NCBI RefSeq assembly: GCF_040838345.1
Contig: NZ_JBAKFF010000001.1
Coordinates: 372,001-436,000 of the forward strand
Direction: 5' to 3'
Length of the DNA: 64,000 nucleotides
From: Spiribacter sp. 1M189
Lineage (GTDB): Bacteria; Pseudomonadota; Gammaproteobacteria; Nitrococcales; Nitrococcaceae
Of this stretch, positions 41,414-50,272 are shown one piece after another. The position numbers were made by a program, and so were the translations under genes. The first letter of the stretch is position 1; each line of letters opens with the position of its first letter. The notes beneath the pieces were generated by a model. The model saw only the letters and a list, made by a program, of their open reading frames with translations, ran no database searches and was not told where the DNA came from.

Positions 41414-43111
41414 TTGGCTGTCTCCGCTCGTTCCCTGCCGCCCTTCGCCCGCATCGCCCTCGCGGCCCGTCGCGCCGGTCTGTGGCCGGTGATGATGGCG
41501 GTGATCGCGCTGTTCGTCGCGCTCCCGGTGCTGACGGTTCTCGGGCATGTTTTCGTGCCGGCGCCGGATATCTGGTCGCACCTCGCCAGTACGGTCCTGC
41601 CGCGCTACCTCCTGAACACGGCGGGCCTGGCGGTGGGTGTCGGCGTCGGCGTGCTGGTCATGGGCGTGGGAACGGCCTGGCTGGTGGTGATGTGTCGCTT
41701 CCCGGGTCAGCGCATCTTCGAGTGGGCCCTGTTGCTGCCCCTGGCGGTGCCGACCTATGTCATCGCCTACGCCTACACGGATTTCCTGCAGTTCTCGGGG
41801 CCGCTGCAGACCCTGCTCAGGGACACCTTCGGCTGGGGTGCCGGCGACTACTGGTTTCCACCCGTCCGCTCGCTGGGCGGTGCCATCGTGCTGCTCTCCC
41901 TGGTGCTCTACCCGTATGTCTATCTGCTGACGCGGGCGGCATTCCTCGAGCAGTCGGTCTGTGTGCTGGAGGTGGGTCGCACCCTCGGGCGGGGGCCCTG
42001 GAAGCTATTTGGCACCATCGCCGTGCCGCTGGCCCGGCCGGCGATTGCCGGTGGCGCGGCGCTGGCGCTCATGGAAACCCTCAATGAATTCGGTGCGGTG
42101 CAGTTCTTTGCCGTGGATACCTTCACCACCGGCATTTACCGGACCTGGTTCGGTCTCGGCGAGCGCACGGCGGCGGCCCAGCTCGCCGGGGTGTTGCTGC
42201 TGTTCGTCCTGGTGCTATTGCTGCTGGAGCGGGTCTCGCGGGGCAAGGCGCAGTTCTTCCATACGTCCAGCCGCTACCGCGAGTTGCCTCAGTACGAGCT
42301 CGCCGGGTTGCGCCGCTGGCTGGCGGTGCTGGGCTGCGGACTGCCCGTGGTGCTGGGTTTCCTGATTCCGGCGGTGCTGCTCCTTGAGATGAGCGTGACC
42401 GCGGGTGACCAGCAGTTTGGCTGGTCGTTCATTCCCTATGTGTTCAACAGCATCAGCCTGTCGACCATTGCCGCGCTGGCGGCCGTGGGGCTGGCGGTGC
42501 TGCTCTCCTATGGCGTGCGGCTGGCGCCATCGCCCCTCACCCAGGCCGCGGTGCGGGTCTCCGCCATGGGCTATGCCATTCCCGGGGCGGTGATCGCGGT
42601 GGGTATCCTGATCCCGCTGGGCTGGATGGATCAGCAGCTCTACGCATTGCTCCGCGGCGAGTTCGGCTGGAATGTGGGGCTGTTACTCACCGGCACCGGC
42701 TTTGCGCTGGTCTACGCCTACCTAGTGCGTTTTCTGGCGGTGTCCTACAACGCCGTGCAGGCGAGTCTCACCAAGGTGACGCCGAGCATGGACGCCGCCT
42801 CGCGGACGCTCGGCAAGACCGCCGGGGGTACCTTGCGGCGGGTGCATGCGCCGATCATGCGCGGCAGTCTCCTGGGCGCGGGCATCCTGGTGTTCGTGGA
42901 CGTGATGAAAGAGCTGCCGGCCACCATCATCCTGCGGCCGTTTGATTTCACCACACTGGCGGTCCGCTCCTACGAGCTGGCCTCCGATGAGCGGCTCAGC
43001 CAGTCGTCGACCGCGTCACTGGCCATCGTGCTGGTGGGGATCGTGCCAGTGATTCTGCTCAGCCGGGCAATGCGGCGGTCGCGGCCCGGTTACAGCGACG
43101 CCGGCGGCTGA
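41414..43111 (+). CDS. fbpB: Ferric iron ABC transporter permease (FbpB/SfuB-like)
   Basis: This 565-residue inner-membrane permease has two fused six-helix halves, each with an EAA loop: LEVGRTLGRGPWKLFGTIAVPLARP and MDAASRTLGKTAGGTLRRVHAPIM. It includes LPLAVPTYVIAYAYTDFLQFSGPLQ and YAIPGAVIAVGILIP, typical of Fe3+ and thiamine-type permeases. Translation seems to start at TTG 41414, nine bases after GGAG. It converges with the ATPase gene instead of forming an operon, and the binding protein lies beyond. Confidence 0.9.
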   Translation: MAVSARSLPPFARIALAARRAGLWPVMMAVIALFVALPVLTVLGHVFVPAPDIWSHLASTVLPRYLLNTAGLAVGVGVGVLVMGVGTAWLVVMCRFPGQRIFEWALLLPLAVPTYVIAYAYTDFLQFSGPLQTLLRDTFGWGAGDYWFPPVRSLGGAIVLLSLVLYPYVYLLTRAAFLEQSVCVLEVGRTLGRGPWKLFGTIAVPLARPAIAGGAALALMETLNEFGAVQFFAVDTFTTGIYRTWFGLGERTAAAQLAGVLLLFVLVLLLLERVSRGKAQFFHTSSRYRELPQYELAGLRRWLAVLGCGLPVVLGFLIPAVLLLEMSVTAGDQQFGWSFIPYVFNSISLSTIAALAAVGLAVLLSYGVRLAPSPLTQAAVRVSAMGYAIPGAVIAVGILIPLGWMDQQLYALLRGEFGWNVGLLLTGTGFALVYAYLVRFLAVSYNAVQASLTKVTPSMDAASRTLGKTAGGTLRRVHAPIMRGSLLGAGILVFVDVMKELPATIILRPFDFTTLAVRSYELASDERLSQSSTASLAIVLVGIVPVILLSRAMRRSRPGYSDAGG

Positions 43112-43127
43112 CTCGCCGCCGGGTCAA

Positions 43128-44267
43128 TCAGATCGGGAAGACGAAGGTCTGGCTGGCGTCGAGGTGGATATTGATCGGGTCGTCCCGCTCCGGCAGAAAG
43201 ACGCCGGGCATGTGGGCATGCATATGGAACTCGTCATTGCCCTGGTGGACGCAGAGGTGGATGAAGCTGGCGCCACCGAGCAGGCGTGACATCAGTACAT
43301 GACTGCCGCTGTGGTCGCGTGGTCCGGCGCGGCGTTCCACCTGAAGGGCCTCGGGGCGGATCAGCACCTGAACGGCGGTTCCTTCCGCGAGGTGGCTGGC
43401 GTCCACTGGCCCCACCGGTGTGTCCACGCGACCATCGGCCACGATCCCGCGCACCTCGTTGACGTCACCGAAAAAGCGCACGACGAACGGGTCCTGCGGA
43501 TTGCAGTAGATGTCGGTGGGATTGCCCTGCTGGACGATGCGTCCGTCCCGCATCACGGCGATGCGATCGGCCATGAAAAGGGCCTCTTCCGGGTCATGGG
43601 TGACCAGCAGCGTCGCGGTGCCATTGCGCTTGAGCAGATGCAGCGTGTCATCGCGAATCCGGTCGCGCAGCCTGGCATCGAGACCCGAGAACGGTTCGTC
43701 CAGCAGCATGATCCGCGGCGAGGGCGCCAGTGCGCGGGCCAGCGCGACGCGCTGCTGCTGTCCACCCGAGAGCACATGGGGAAAGCTCTCCGCAAACGGG
43801 GCCAGTCCCAGCTGTGCCAGCAGGGCCCGCGAGCGCTGCTCCCGCTCCCTTGCCGATACCTTCGGCAGCCCGAAGCCGACGTTGTCGAGCACGCTCAGAT
43901 GCGGAAACAGCACCGCGTCCTGGAAAACCAATCCGACATGGCGCTGCTCGGGGGGCGTCCAGATGCTGGAGCCGGAGTCCGACATCAGCTGATTGCCGAT
44001 GCGGACGCGCCCCTGCTGGGGGCGTTCCAGGCCGGCAGCGAAGCGCAGCAGGGTCGTCTTGCCGCAGCCCGAGGGGCCGAGCAGACAGAGCAGCTCCTCG
44101 GGCTCGACGCTCAGGTTGATGTCATCCGCCGCCGTGACGGTCTCGAAATCGTGGCTGATTTCCTCCAGCTCAAGCGCCTCGCCGGCGGGTGCCGGACATG
44201 GCGCCTGCACGGCGGCGACACCGCCGGCGGGGAACCGCGAAACCAGGCTCTGTTGCTCTGCCCTCAT
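43128..44267 (-). CDS. fbpC: Ferric iron ABC transporter ATPase (FbpC-like)
   Basis: This 379-residue ATPase has Walker A GPSGCGKTT (about 65-73), LVFQDAVLFPHLSVLDNVGFGL, signature LSGGQQQRVALARAL and Walker B IMLLDEPFSGLD. A C-terminal TOBE-like domain (residues about 270-379) includes VQVLIRPEALQVE. The about 30-residue N-terminal extension before LELEEISHDFETV is unusual, and an internal start cannot be excluded. It is divergent from fbpA, with two Fur-like inverted repeats in the 145-base gap, so both are probably iron-repressed. Confidence 0.9.
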   Translation of the reverse strand: MRAEQQSLVSRFPAGGVAAVQAPCPAPAGEALELEEISHDFETVTAADDINLSVEPEELLCLLGPSGCGKTTLLRFAAGLERPQQGRVRIGNQLMSDSGSSIWTPPEQRHVGLVFQDAVLFPHLSVLDNVGFGLPKVSAREREQRSRALLAQLGLAPFAESFPHVLSGGQQQRVALARALAPSPRIMLLDEPFSGLDARLRDRIRDDTLHLLKRNGTATLLVTHDPEEALFMADRIAVMRDGRIVQQGNPTDIYCNPQDPFVVRFFGDVNEVRGIVADGRVDTPVGPVDASHLAEGTAVQVLIRPEALQVERRAGPRDHSGSHVLMSRLLGGASFIHLCVHQGNDEFHMHAHMPGVFLPERDDPINIHLDASQTFVFPI

Positions 44268-44299
44268 GGCCGCGAGTTTCCGTCATCCGACGGCGTTTT

Positions 44300-44314
44300 T
44301 GCAAGCGATTCTCA
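44300..44314 (-). promoter_or_regulatory. Fur-like operator half, upstream of fbpC
   Basis: On the minus strand TGAGAAT-C-GCTTGCA has the 7-1-7 Fur layout. The left heptamer matches TGATAAT at six of seven positions; the right arm is weak. It lies 33 bases upstream of the fbpC ATG. Fur control of ferric ABC genes is well established; this site itself is inferred. Confidence 0.45.
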
Positions 44315-44321
44315 TTGGCGC

Positions 44322-44350
44322 TTGACGCCGGGGCGGGTGTTCGATTGAAT
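44322..44350 (+). promoter_or_regulatory. Probable fbpA promoter
   Basis: TTGACG (44322-44327), a 17-base spacer and TTGAAT (44345-44350) form a reasonable sigma-70 promoter. The expected transcription start is near 44357, just before the inverted repeat at 44360-44376. Confidence 0.5.
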
Positions 44351-44359
44351 ACGCCCAAG

Positions 44360-44376
44360 ATGCGAATGGTTCGCAT
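44360..44376. promoter_or_regulatory. Perfect inverted repeat before fbpA, candidate iron operator
   Basis: ATGCGAA-TGG-TTCGCAT is a perfect seven-base inverted repeat with a three-base spacer, followed by a further CGCAT half at 44378-44382 (reading CCGCAT). Seen as 7-1-7 (TGCGAAT-G-GTTCGCA) it keeps the T-G-A-A-T and T-T-C-A positions of a Fur box. It sits at the likely transcription start of fbpA, where a repressor would block initiation. Another metalloregulator is possible. Confidence 0.55.
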
Positions 44377-44412
44377 CCGCATTTAAATTGGTGGAATTTC
44401 AAGGAGACGATC

Positions 44413-45438
44413 ATGGCGAAGATGACCCGCGGGGCGGCGCTGCTGCTGGGAGTGGGACTGGCAGCCGGGGCCAGCGTGGCCGGTGCGCAGACGCTGAATC
44501 TCTACACCGCCCGTCACTACGACTCCGATGAGCAGCTCTATAACGCCTTTGAGGAGCGCACGGGCATTGAGGTCAATATCCTCCAGGGCGATTCGGATCA
44601 GCTGATCGAACGTATCGAGCGCGAGGGCGAGGCGAGTCCCGCGGACGTCTTCATGACCGTCGACGCCGCGCGTCTGCGGCGGGCCGAGGAGGCGGGCATC
44701 CTCGCACCGGTGGAATCCGAGGTGCTCATGGAGCGGATTCCTTCGGAACTGCGGCATCCCGACGATCTCTGGTTCGGACTGAGCGAGCGGGTGCGCATCG
44801 TCTACTACGACACCGAGGTCTATGACGAGCCGCCGCTGGAGCGCTATGAGGAGCTCGCCGATCCCCGCTTCGAGGGCGAGGTCTGCATCCGCTCCTCCAA
44901 CAACGATTACAACCAGTCGCTGGTGGCCTCGCTGATCGAGGCCAACGGTGTCGAGGCCACCGAGGAATGGGCTGGGGGACTGGTCGATAATATGGCCCGC
45001 ACGCCCCAGGGCGGCGATACGGACCAGATCCGCGCCGTGGCAGCGGGTGAGTGCAGTATTGCGGTCGGCAATCACTACTATTGGGTGCGGCTGTCCCTAT
45101 CCGATGATCCGGCGGATCAGGCCGTGGCCGATCGTGTGGGCATGATCTTCCCCAACCAGGCGGGTCGGGGAACCCATCGGAACATCGGTGGTGCCGCCAT
45201 GGTGGCCGGTGCGCCGCATCCCGAGGCGGCCCGTGAGTTCCTCGAGTTCCTGGTCTCGGACGAGGCTCAGAAGCTCTTCTCTGCGGGGAATAACGAATTT
45301 CCGGCGGTTGAGGGCGTCGATCCAGTCGCGGTTCTGGAGCCCTATGTGGGTTATGAGCTGGATGATCTCAACGTCGCCGTCCTCGGCGAGAACAATGCTG
45401 AGGCCGTGCGCTTGATGGATCGGGCCGGCTGGCGTTAA
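44413..45438 (+). CDS. fbpA: Periplasmic ferric iron-binding protein (FbpA/FutA-like)
   Basis: This 341-residue protein has a signal peptide ([21 protein letters not shown]) and the Fe3+ binding protein fold. [28 protein letters not shown] starts the mature part, [13 protein letters not shown] follows, and the tyrosine pair expected as iron ligands is in [26 protein letters not shown] is also family-typical. The mature protein is strongly acidic. A strong terminator follows. Permease and ATPase genes flank it upstream, in opposite orientations. Confidence 0.92.
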   Translation: MAKMTRGAALLLGVGLAAGASVAGAQTLNLYTARHYDSDEQLYNAFEERTGIEVNILQGDSDQLIERIEREGEASPADVFMTVDAARLRRAEEAGILAPVESEVLMERIPSELRHPDDLWFGLSERVRIVYYDTEVYDEPPLERYEELADPRFEGEVCIRSSNNDYNQSLVASLIEANGVEATEEWAGGLVDNMARTPQGGDTDQIRAVAAGECSIAVGNHYYWVRLSLSDDPADQAVADRVGMIFPNQAGRGTHRNIGGAAMVAGAPHPEAAREFLEFLVSDEAQKLFSAGNNEFPAVEGVDPVAVLEPYVGYELDDLNVAVLGENNAEAVRLMDRAGWR

Positions 45439-45468
45439 TCCGCAACAGTTTCCTCCCTTGGATTGATT

Positions 45469-45503
45469 GGCCGCGGTCGGGGCGAACCCCGCCGCGGCCT
45501 TTT
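45469..45503 (+). terminator. Intrinsic terminator after fbpA
   Basis: GGCCGCGG, one bulged T, CGGGG, the tetraloop CGAA, CCCCG and CCGCGGCC form a 13-base-pair hairpin followed by TTTTCTGTCT. It lies 30 bases after the fbpA stop. Confidence 0.92.
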
Positions 45504-45542
45504 CTGTCTGAAAGCCATGCATCCAGCGAAAGGGAGAGCGTA

Positions 45543-46355
45543 ATGACGATACCGGTCCTGATTGTCCTCGGCGCACTTGCTGCCATCGTCGTTGCCTCCT
45601 TCCGGGTCTTCCGGGAGTATGAGCGAGCCGTGGTTTTCCTGCTCGGGCGCTTCTGGAAAGTGAAGGGCCCCGGCCTGCGCCTGGTCATCCCCGTCATCCA
45701 GCAGGCCGTGAAAGTCGATCTGCGGCTGATCACCCTTGATGTGCCCTCGCAGGACGTCATCTCCAAGGACAACGTCACCGTCAAGGTCAATGCCGTGCTC
45801 TATTTCCGGGTCATGGATCCGGAGCGTGCGGTGATTCATGTCGAGGATTATTACGCGGCCACCAGTCAGCTCGCCCAGACAACACTGCGCTCGGTTCTGG
45901 GCAAGCACGATCTCGACGAAATGCTCTCTGAGCGGGACCGCCTCAACGCCGACATTCAGGAAATCCTCGATACCCAGACTGATGCCTGGGGGATCAAGGT
46001 GGCCAATGTCGAGATCAAGCATGTCGACCTGGATGAATCGATGATCCGGGCCATTGCCCGCCAGGCGGAGGCCGAGCGCAATCGGCGGGCCAAGGTGATT
46101 CATGCCGAAGGTGAATTCCAGGCGTCCCAGCAGCTTCTGGAGGCGGCTAATGTGCTGTCCGAAAACCCGCAGGCCATCCAGTTGCGTTATCTGCAGACGC
46201 TGAGCGACATTTCCGTTGACAATGCCTCGACCATTGTCTTTCCTGTTCCGATGGACATGTTAAAGGCATTGGGCCCCGGGGCCCTGCAGACCGGTGGCGC
46301 ACCGCTGAGTCCGGCTGCCACTGCCGGATCGGAACCCGCTGCGGATGACGCCTGA
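45543..46355 (+). CDS. Slipin, SPFH/band 7 membrane protein
   Basis: This 270-residue protein has an N-terminal membrane hairpin ([18 protein letters not shown]) and a band-7 domain. Motifs are [54 protein letters not shown] and [22 protein letters not shown]. Slipins scaffold membrane microdomains and are often encoded next to an NfeD protease; none is seen here. Its last eleven bases overlap the xerD start, which implies translational coupling. Confidence 0.92.
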   Translation: MTIPVLIVLGALAAIVVASFRVFREYERAVVFLLGRFWKVKGPGLRLVIPVIQQAVKVDLRLITLDVPSQDVISKDNVTVKVNAVLYFRVMDPERAVIHVEDYYAATSQLAQTTLRSVLGKHDLDEMLSERDRLNADIQEILDTQTDAWGIKVANVEIKHVDLDESMIRAIARQAEAERNRRAKVIHAEGEFQASQQLLEAANVLSENPQAIQLRYLQTLSDISVDNASTIVFPVPMDMLKALGPGALQTGGAPLSPAATAGSEPAADDA

Positions 46356-47262
46356 CCCGGTCCCGCGCGACGCCGAGCAGGACGTCATTTCGGATTTTCT
46401 GGATGCCCTGTGGATGGAGCGGGGGCTTGCCGACAATACACTGGCGGCCTACGGCAATGACCTCCGGGGTTTCGCCCGCTGGTTGAGTACGCGTGGCGGT
46501 GCGGGGCTGCTGGGCGCTGATCGTGGGGATGTCATGGGCTACCTCGCCGCTTGTGTCTCCCGAGGCAGCAGTCGGCGGAGCAGCGCCCGCCTGCTATCGA
46601 GCCTGCGCCGCTTCTATCACTACCAGCTCCGCCAGGGCATGGTGGAGGTCGATCCCACGGCACGCGTGGAATCTCCCAAGGCCGACCGACCGCTCCCGGA
46701 CGCTCTGACCGAGGCCGAGGTCGAGCGGCTTCTGGATGCGCCGGATACGGATTCCCTGATCGGGCAGCGTGACCGCTGCATGCTGGAGGTGCTCTACGCC
46801 ACTGGCCTGCGGGTCTCGGAGCTGGTCGGCCTGCGTATGGACCAGATCAATCGCCAGCAGGGCGTGGTGCGGGTCACCGGCAAAGGCGGCAAGGAGCGGC
46901 TGGTGCCCCTCGGGGAGTCGGCACTGGACGCCTTGACGGATTACCTCCAGACCGTCCGCCCCCGTCTTTCGCAGCGGGCGGCGGACGCGGCGGTCTTTAT
47001 CACGCGGCGCGGCGGCGGCATGACCCGCCAGGCGTTCTGGTACCGGATCCGTGAGCATGCCCGTGAGGCCGGTATCGTCAAGCCGCTCTCGCCGCATACG
47101 CTGCGGCATTCATTCGCCACGCATCTGCTCAATCACGGCGCCGACCTGCGTGTCGTGCAATTGCTGCTCGGTCACACGGATCTTTCCACCACGCAGGTCT
47201 ATACGCATGTGGCACGCGCAAGGCTGCAGGCCCTACATGCCGAACACCACCCCCGAGGCTGA
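46345..47262 (+). CDS. xerD: Tyrosine recombinase XerD
   Basis: This 305-residue recombinase resolves chromosome dimers at dif with XerC and FtsK. The SAM-like N-domain (about 10-100) precedes the catalytic domain with Arg156 (GLRVSEL), Lys180 ([13 protein letters not shown]), His251 and Arg254 ([22 protein letters not shown]), His277 ([10 protein letters not shown]) and nucleophile Tyr286 (YTHVA). Numbering runs about seven ahead of E. coli XerD. An eleven-base overlap with slipin and a zero-base junction with convergent fdxA mark the ends. No nearby repeats or cargo suggest an integrase. Confidence 0.94.
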   Translation: MTPDPVPRDAEQDVISDFLDALWMERGLADNTLAAYGNDLRGFARWLSTRGGAGLLGADRGDVMGYLAACVSRGSSRRSSARLLSSLRRFYHYQLRQGMVEVDPTARVESPKADRPLPDALTEAEVERLLDAPDTDSLIGQRDRCMLEVLYATGLRVSELVGLRMDQINRQQGVVRVTGKGGKERLVPLGESALDALTDYLQTVRPRLSQRAADAAVFITRRGGGMTRQAFWYRIREHAREAGIVKPLSPHTLRHSFATHLLNHGADLRVVQLLLGHTDLSTTQVYTHVARARLQALHAEHHPRG

Positions 47263-47586
47263 CTAGCGCTCGAGGTGCTGCAGCTTGTCCGGCTTGCCAT
47301 CCCACTCTTCCGCGTCGGCCGGCGGATCCTTCATCTCCGTGATCACCGGCCACTTCTGCGCCAGCTCGGCATTGAGTTCGAGGAAATGCTCCATCTCCCG
47401 AGGCAGGTCATCCTCGGAGTAGATCGCCTCCGCGGGGCATTCGGGCTCGCAGAGTGTGCAGTCGATGCACTCGTCGGGATCGATGGCGAGGAAGTTCGGG
47501 CCTTCATGGAAGCAGTCCACGGGGCAGACTTCGACGCAGTCGGTGTATTTGCACTTGATGCAGTTCTCGGTGACGACGTAGGTCAT
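47263..47586 (-). CDS. fdxA: 7Fe ferredoxin FdxA
   Basis: This 107-residue ferredoxin has two Fe-S clusters. The first motif is [18 protein letters not shown], where the extra spacing favours a 3Fe-4S cluster; the second is [12 protein letters not shown] for a 4Fe-4S cluster. The C-terminal acidic tail ([18 protein letters not shown]) is as in the Azotobacter FdI type. It lies beside mutS, a neighbourhood conserved in many Gammaproteobacteria, 66 bases downstream of it. The partner enzymes are unknown. Confidence 0.95.
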   Translation of the reverse strand: MTYVVTENCIKCKYTDCVEVCPVDCFHEGPNFLAIDPDECIDCTLCEPECPAEAIYSEDDLPREMEHFLELNAELAQKWPVITEMKDPPADAEEWDGKPDKLQHLER

Positions 47587-47652
47587 GGTTGACTCCGGAA
47601 ATCGTCGGTTGATTGGGCGCAGAGCGTAGGACCACGGCGGGCGCCCATCAAC

Positions 47653-50265
47653 CTACGGTTGCTGTGGTTTCGTTGCCAGGGCCGCATCATCGCCTCTGGA
47701 CAGGCGTCGCAGCTCATAGACGAGTTCATGAGCCTGTCGTGGCGTCATCTCATCCGGATCGAGCTCGGCGAGGCGCGTCATGACCGCCTCCGCTGCCGGG
47801 TCCGGTGAGGTCGGCGGAGGCGCCGGCGCCTCCGCCGGCCCGCCGAAGAGTGAAAGCTGCGGGGCGGCGGGTTCGCTGGCCTCGAGTCGGGCAAGCTTGG
47901 CCCGGGCCGTGTCCAGGACGGTGGCCGGTACCCCCGCGAGTGCCGCGACCTGCAGGCCATAGCTCTGGCTCGCGGGGCCGTTTCGCACGCTGTGCAGGAA
48001 GACGATCCGCTCGCCATGCTCGACCGCCTCGAGGTGGACGTTGCTCGCCGCCGGGTACTGCTCAGGCAGCGCGGTCATCTCGAAGTAGTGGGTGGCGAAG
48101 AGCGTGAAGGCGCCGATCCGCTCGCAGAGCGCCTCGGCCGTGGCCCAGGCCAGGGCAAGGCCATCGAAGGTGCTTGTTCCACGGCCGATTTCATCCAGCA
48201 GGACCAGGCTTTCGCGGGTGGCGTTGTGGAGGATGTTGGCGGTCTCGGTCATCTCGACCATGAAGGTGGAACGCCCGCCCGCCAGGTCATCCGAGGCGCC
48301 GATGCGGGTGAAGATCCGGTCGATCGGACCGAAGCGTGCCGCGGCGGCGGGAACGAAGCTGCCGATGTGCGCCATGAGGGTGAGCAGGGCGATCTGGCGC
48401 ATGTAAGTGGACTTGCCGCCCATGTTCGGCCCGGTGATGACCAGCATCCGCCGCTGGTCATCAAGGCGGATATCGTTGGGTATGAAGGGGCTCTCGATGC
48501 TGCGCTCCACCACCGGATGGCGGCCGGCGGTGATCTCGATACCGGGCGTGGTATCGAGTACCGGGCGGGTATAGTCGAGGGTCTCGGCGCGCTCGGCGAG
48601 GGCGGCCAGCGCATCGAGCTCGGCGAGTGCCCGGGCAAGGTCCAGAACCCGGTCGAGCCGCTCGCGCAGCCATTCGACGAGTTGTTCGTAAAGGGCCTTT
48701 TCCCGCGCCAGGGCGCGCTCCCGGGCGGAGAGCACCTTGTCCTCGAACGTCTTCAGCTCCGGGGTGATGTAGCGCTCCGCGCCTTTCAGGGTCTGCCGGC
48801 GGATATAGCGCGCCGGGGCCTGCTCGCTCTGTCCGCGGCTGATTTCGATGTAGTAGCCATGCACCCGGTTGTAGCTCACCTTCAGGCTGGGTAGCCCGGT
48901 GGCCTCGCGTTCACGGGCTTCGAGATCGGTCAGAAAGCCATCGGCGTTACGCGAAAGCGCACGGAGTTCATCGAGCTCGCGATCGTGGCCGTCGGCGATG
49001 ACGCCGCCATCGCGAGTCACAACGGGTGGCTGCTCGATAATGGCGCCCTGCAGTGTTTCAGAGATTTCGGGTAGCGGTGCCGCGTCGCCGGCCAGGGCCG
49101 AGAGCCGCTGGTCGCTGAACTCGGCGAGCGCCTGCTCGAGGGCCGGCATGGCGGCCAGCGTATCGCGCAGGCCAGTGAGGTCCCGTGGCCGGGCCGAGCC
49201 CATGCCGATTCGCGCCGCAATCCGCTCGACATCGGCACACCCACGCAGGATATCCCGCAGTGTCGTGCTGCCTTGATCGAGGAGCGCCGCCACGGCCGAC
49301 TGACGCTCGTGCAGCGCGGCCTGGTCCCGCAGCGGGCGGTTGATCCAGCGCCGCAGGGCGCGACTGCCCATGCCCGTCACGGTGGTGTCGAGTACCCCTG
49401 CCAGGGTGTATTCAGCGCCACCGGCAAGATTGGTCTCCAGTTCCAGGTTGCGGCGGCTGGCGGCATCAATGGTGATGGCCGCCTCGGTCTGCTCGATGCG
49501 CAGTTCCCGGATATGCGGCAGTGCCGAGCGCTGTGTATCCGCCACGTATTGCAGCACGGCACCGGCGGCGGCCACGGCCAATGGCATCGACTCAATGCCG
49601 AAACCGCTGAGATCGCGGGTTCCGAAGTGCCCGGTGAGGGCGCGCTCGGCGCCGTCCCGCTGGAAATGCCAGGGTGGACGACGGGTCAGCCCGCGCTCGG
49701 ACGCGGGCGGGAGGTGACCAGAGAAGTCTTCCGACAGCAGTAGCTCGGCGGGGCTGAGCCGCTCCAGCTCGGCGGCGAGCTGCGCGCCTCCCCGGCCTTC
49801 ACACACCGTGTAGCGGCCGGCTGCGAGCTCCAGGCTGGCAAGCCCCCAGTGCTCGCCATCGGCGGCGATGGCGGTCAGCAGGTTGCTGCGCCTCTCCTCG
49901 AGCAGGGCCTCATCGGTAAGGGTGCCGGGGGTGACGACCCGGACCACCTGACGCTCTACCGGCCCCTTGGCAGCGGCAGGGTCGCCGATCTGTTCACAGA
50001 TCGCCACCGACTCGCCACGGGCAAGCAGCCGCGCCAGGTAGCCCTCGTGGCTGTGCACGGGCACGCCGGCCATGGGAATCGGCGCACCCGCCGACTCGCC
50101 CCGCTGGGTGAGGGTGATGTCCAGCAGTTCCGCCGCACGCCTGGCATCTTCATAGAAGAGCTCGTAGAAATCGCCCATGCGGTAGAACAGCAGGGTATCG
50201 GGATGCTCCGATTTGATGCGCAGATACTGCTGCATCATCGGGGTGTGTCCGCCGGCTTTGGTCAT
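47653..50265 (-). CDS. mutS: DNA mismatch repair protein MutS
   Basis: This 870-residue MutS recognises mismatches. The N-terminal mismatch-reading Phe-X-Glu is in GDFYELF. Connector, lever and clamp domains follow. The ATPase has Walker [18 protein letters not shown] and Walker [25 protein letters not shown]-terminal part after SLFGGP carries the clamp/tetramer tail, ending [19 protein letters not shown]. Length fits the MutS1 class. It is the third gene in the minus-strand run yhaO-like, yhaN-like, mutS, seven bases after its neighbour. Confidence 0.97.
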   Translation of the reverse strand: MTKAGGHTPMMQQYLRIKSEHPDTLLFYRMGDFYELFYEDARRAAELLDITLTQRGESAGAPIPMAGVPVHSHEGYLARLLARGESVAICEQIGDPAAAKGPVERQVVRVVTPGTLTDEALLEERRSNLLTAIAADGEHWGLASLELAAGRYTVCEGRGGAQLAAELERLSPAELLLSEDFSGHLPPASERGLTRRPPWHFQRDGAERALTGHFGTRDLSGFGIESMPLAVAAAGAVLQYVADTQRSALPHIRELRIEQTEAAITIDAASRRNLELETNLAGGAEYTLAGVLDTTVTGMGSRALRRWINRPLRDQAALHERQSAVAALLDQGSTTLRDILRGCADVERIAARIGMGSARPRDLTGLRDTLAAMPALEQALAEFSDQRLSALAGDAAPLPEISETLQGAIIEQPPVVTRDGGVIADGHDRELDELRALSRNADGFLTDLEAREREATGLPSLKVSYNRVHGYYIEISRGQSEQAPARYIRRQTLKGAERYITPELKTFEDKVLSARERALAREKALYEQLVEWLRERLDRVLDLARALAELDALAALAERAETLDYTRPVLDTTPGIEITAGRHPVVERSIESPFIPNDIRLDDQRRMLVITGPNMGGKSTYMRQIALLTLMAHIGSFVPAAAARFGPIDRIFTRIGASDDLAGGRSTFMVEMTETANILHNATRESLVLLDEIGRGTSTFDGLALAWATAEALCERIGAFTLFATHYFEMTALPEQYPAASNVHLEAVEHGERIVFLHSVRNGPASQSYGLQVAALAGVPATVLDTARAKLARLEASEPAAPQLSLFGGPAEAPAPPPTSPDPAAEAVMTRLAELDPDEMTPRQAHELVYELRRLSRGDDAALATKPQQP

Positions 50266-50272
50266 CCGATTA

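Noticed and set aside
46345-47262. Tyrosine recombinase as sign of an integrated element
   Set aside because: Catalytic residues and spacing are those of housekeeping XerD; there are no flanking repeats, tRNA or cargo genes.
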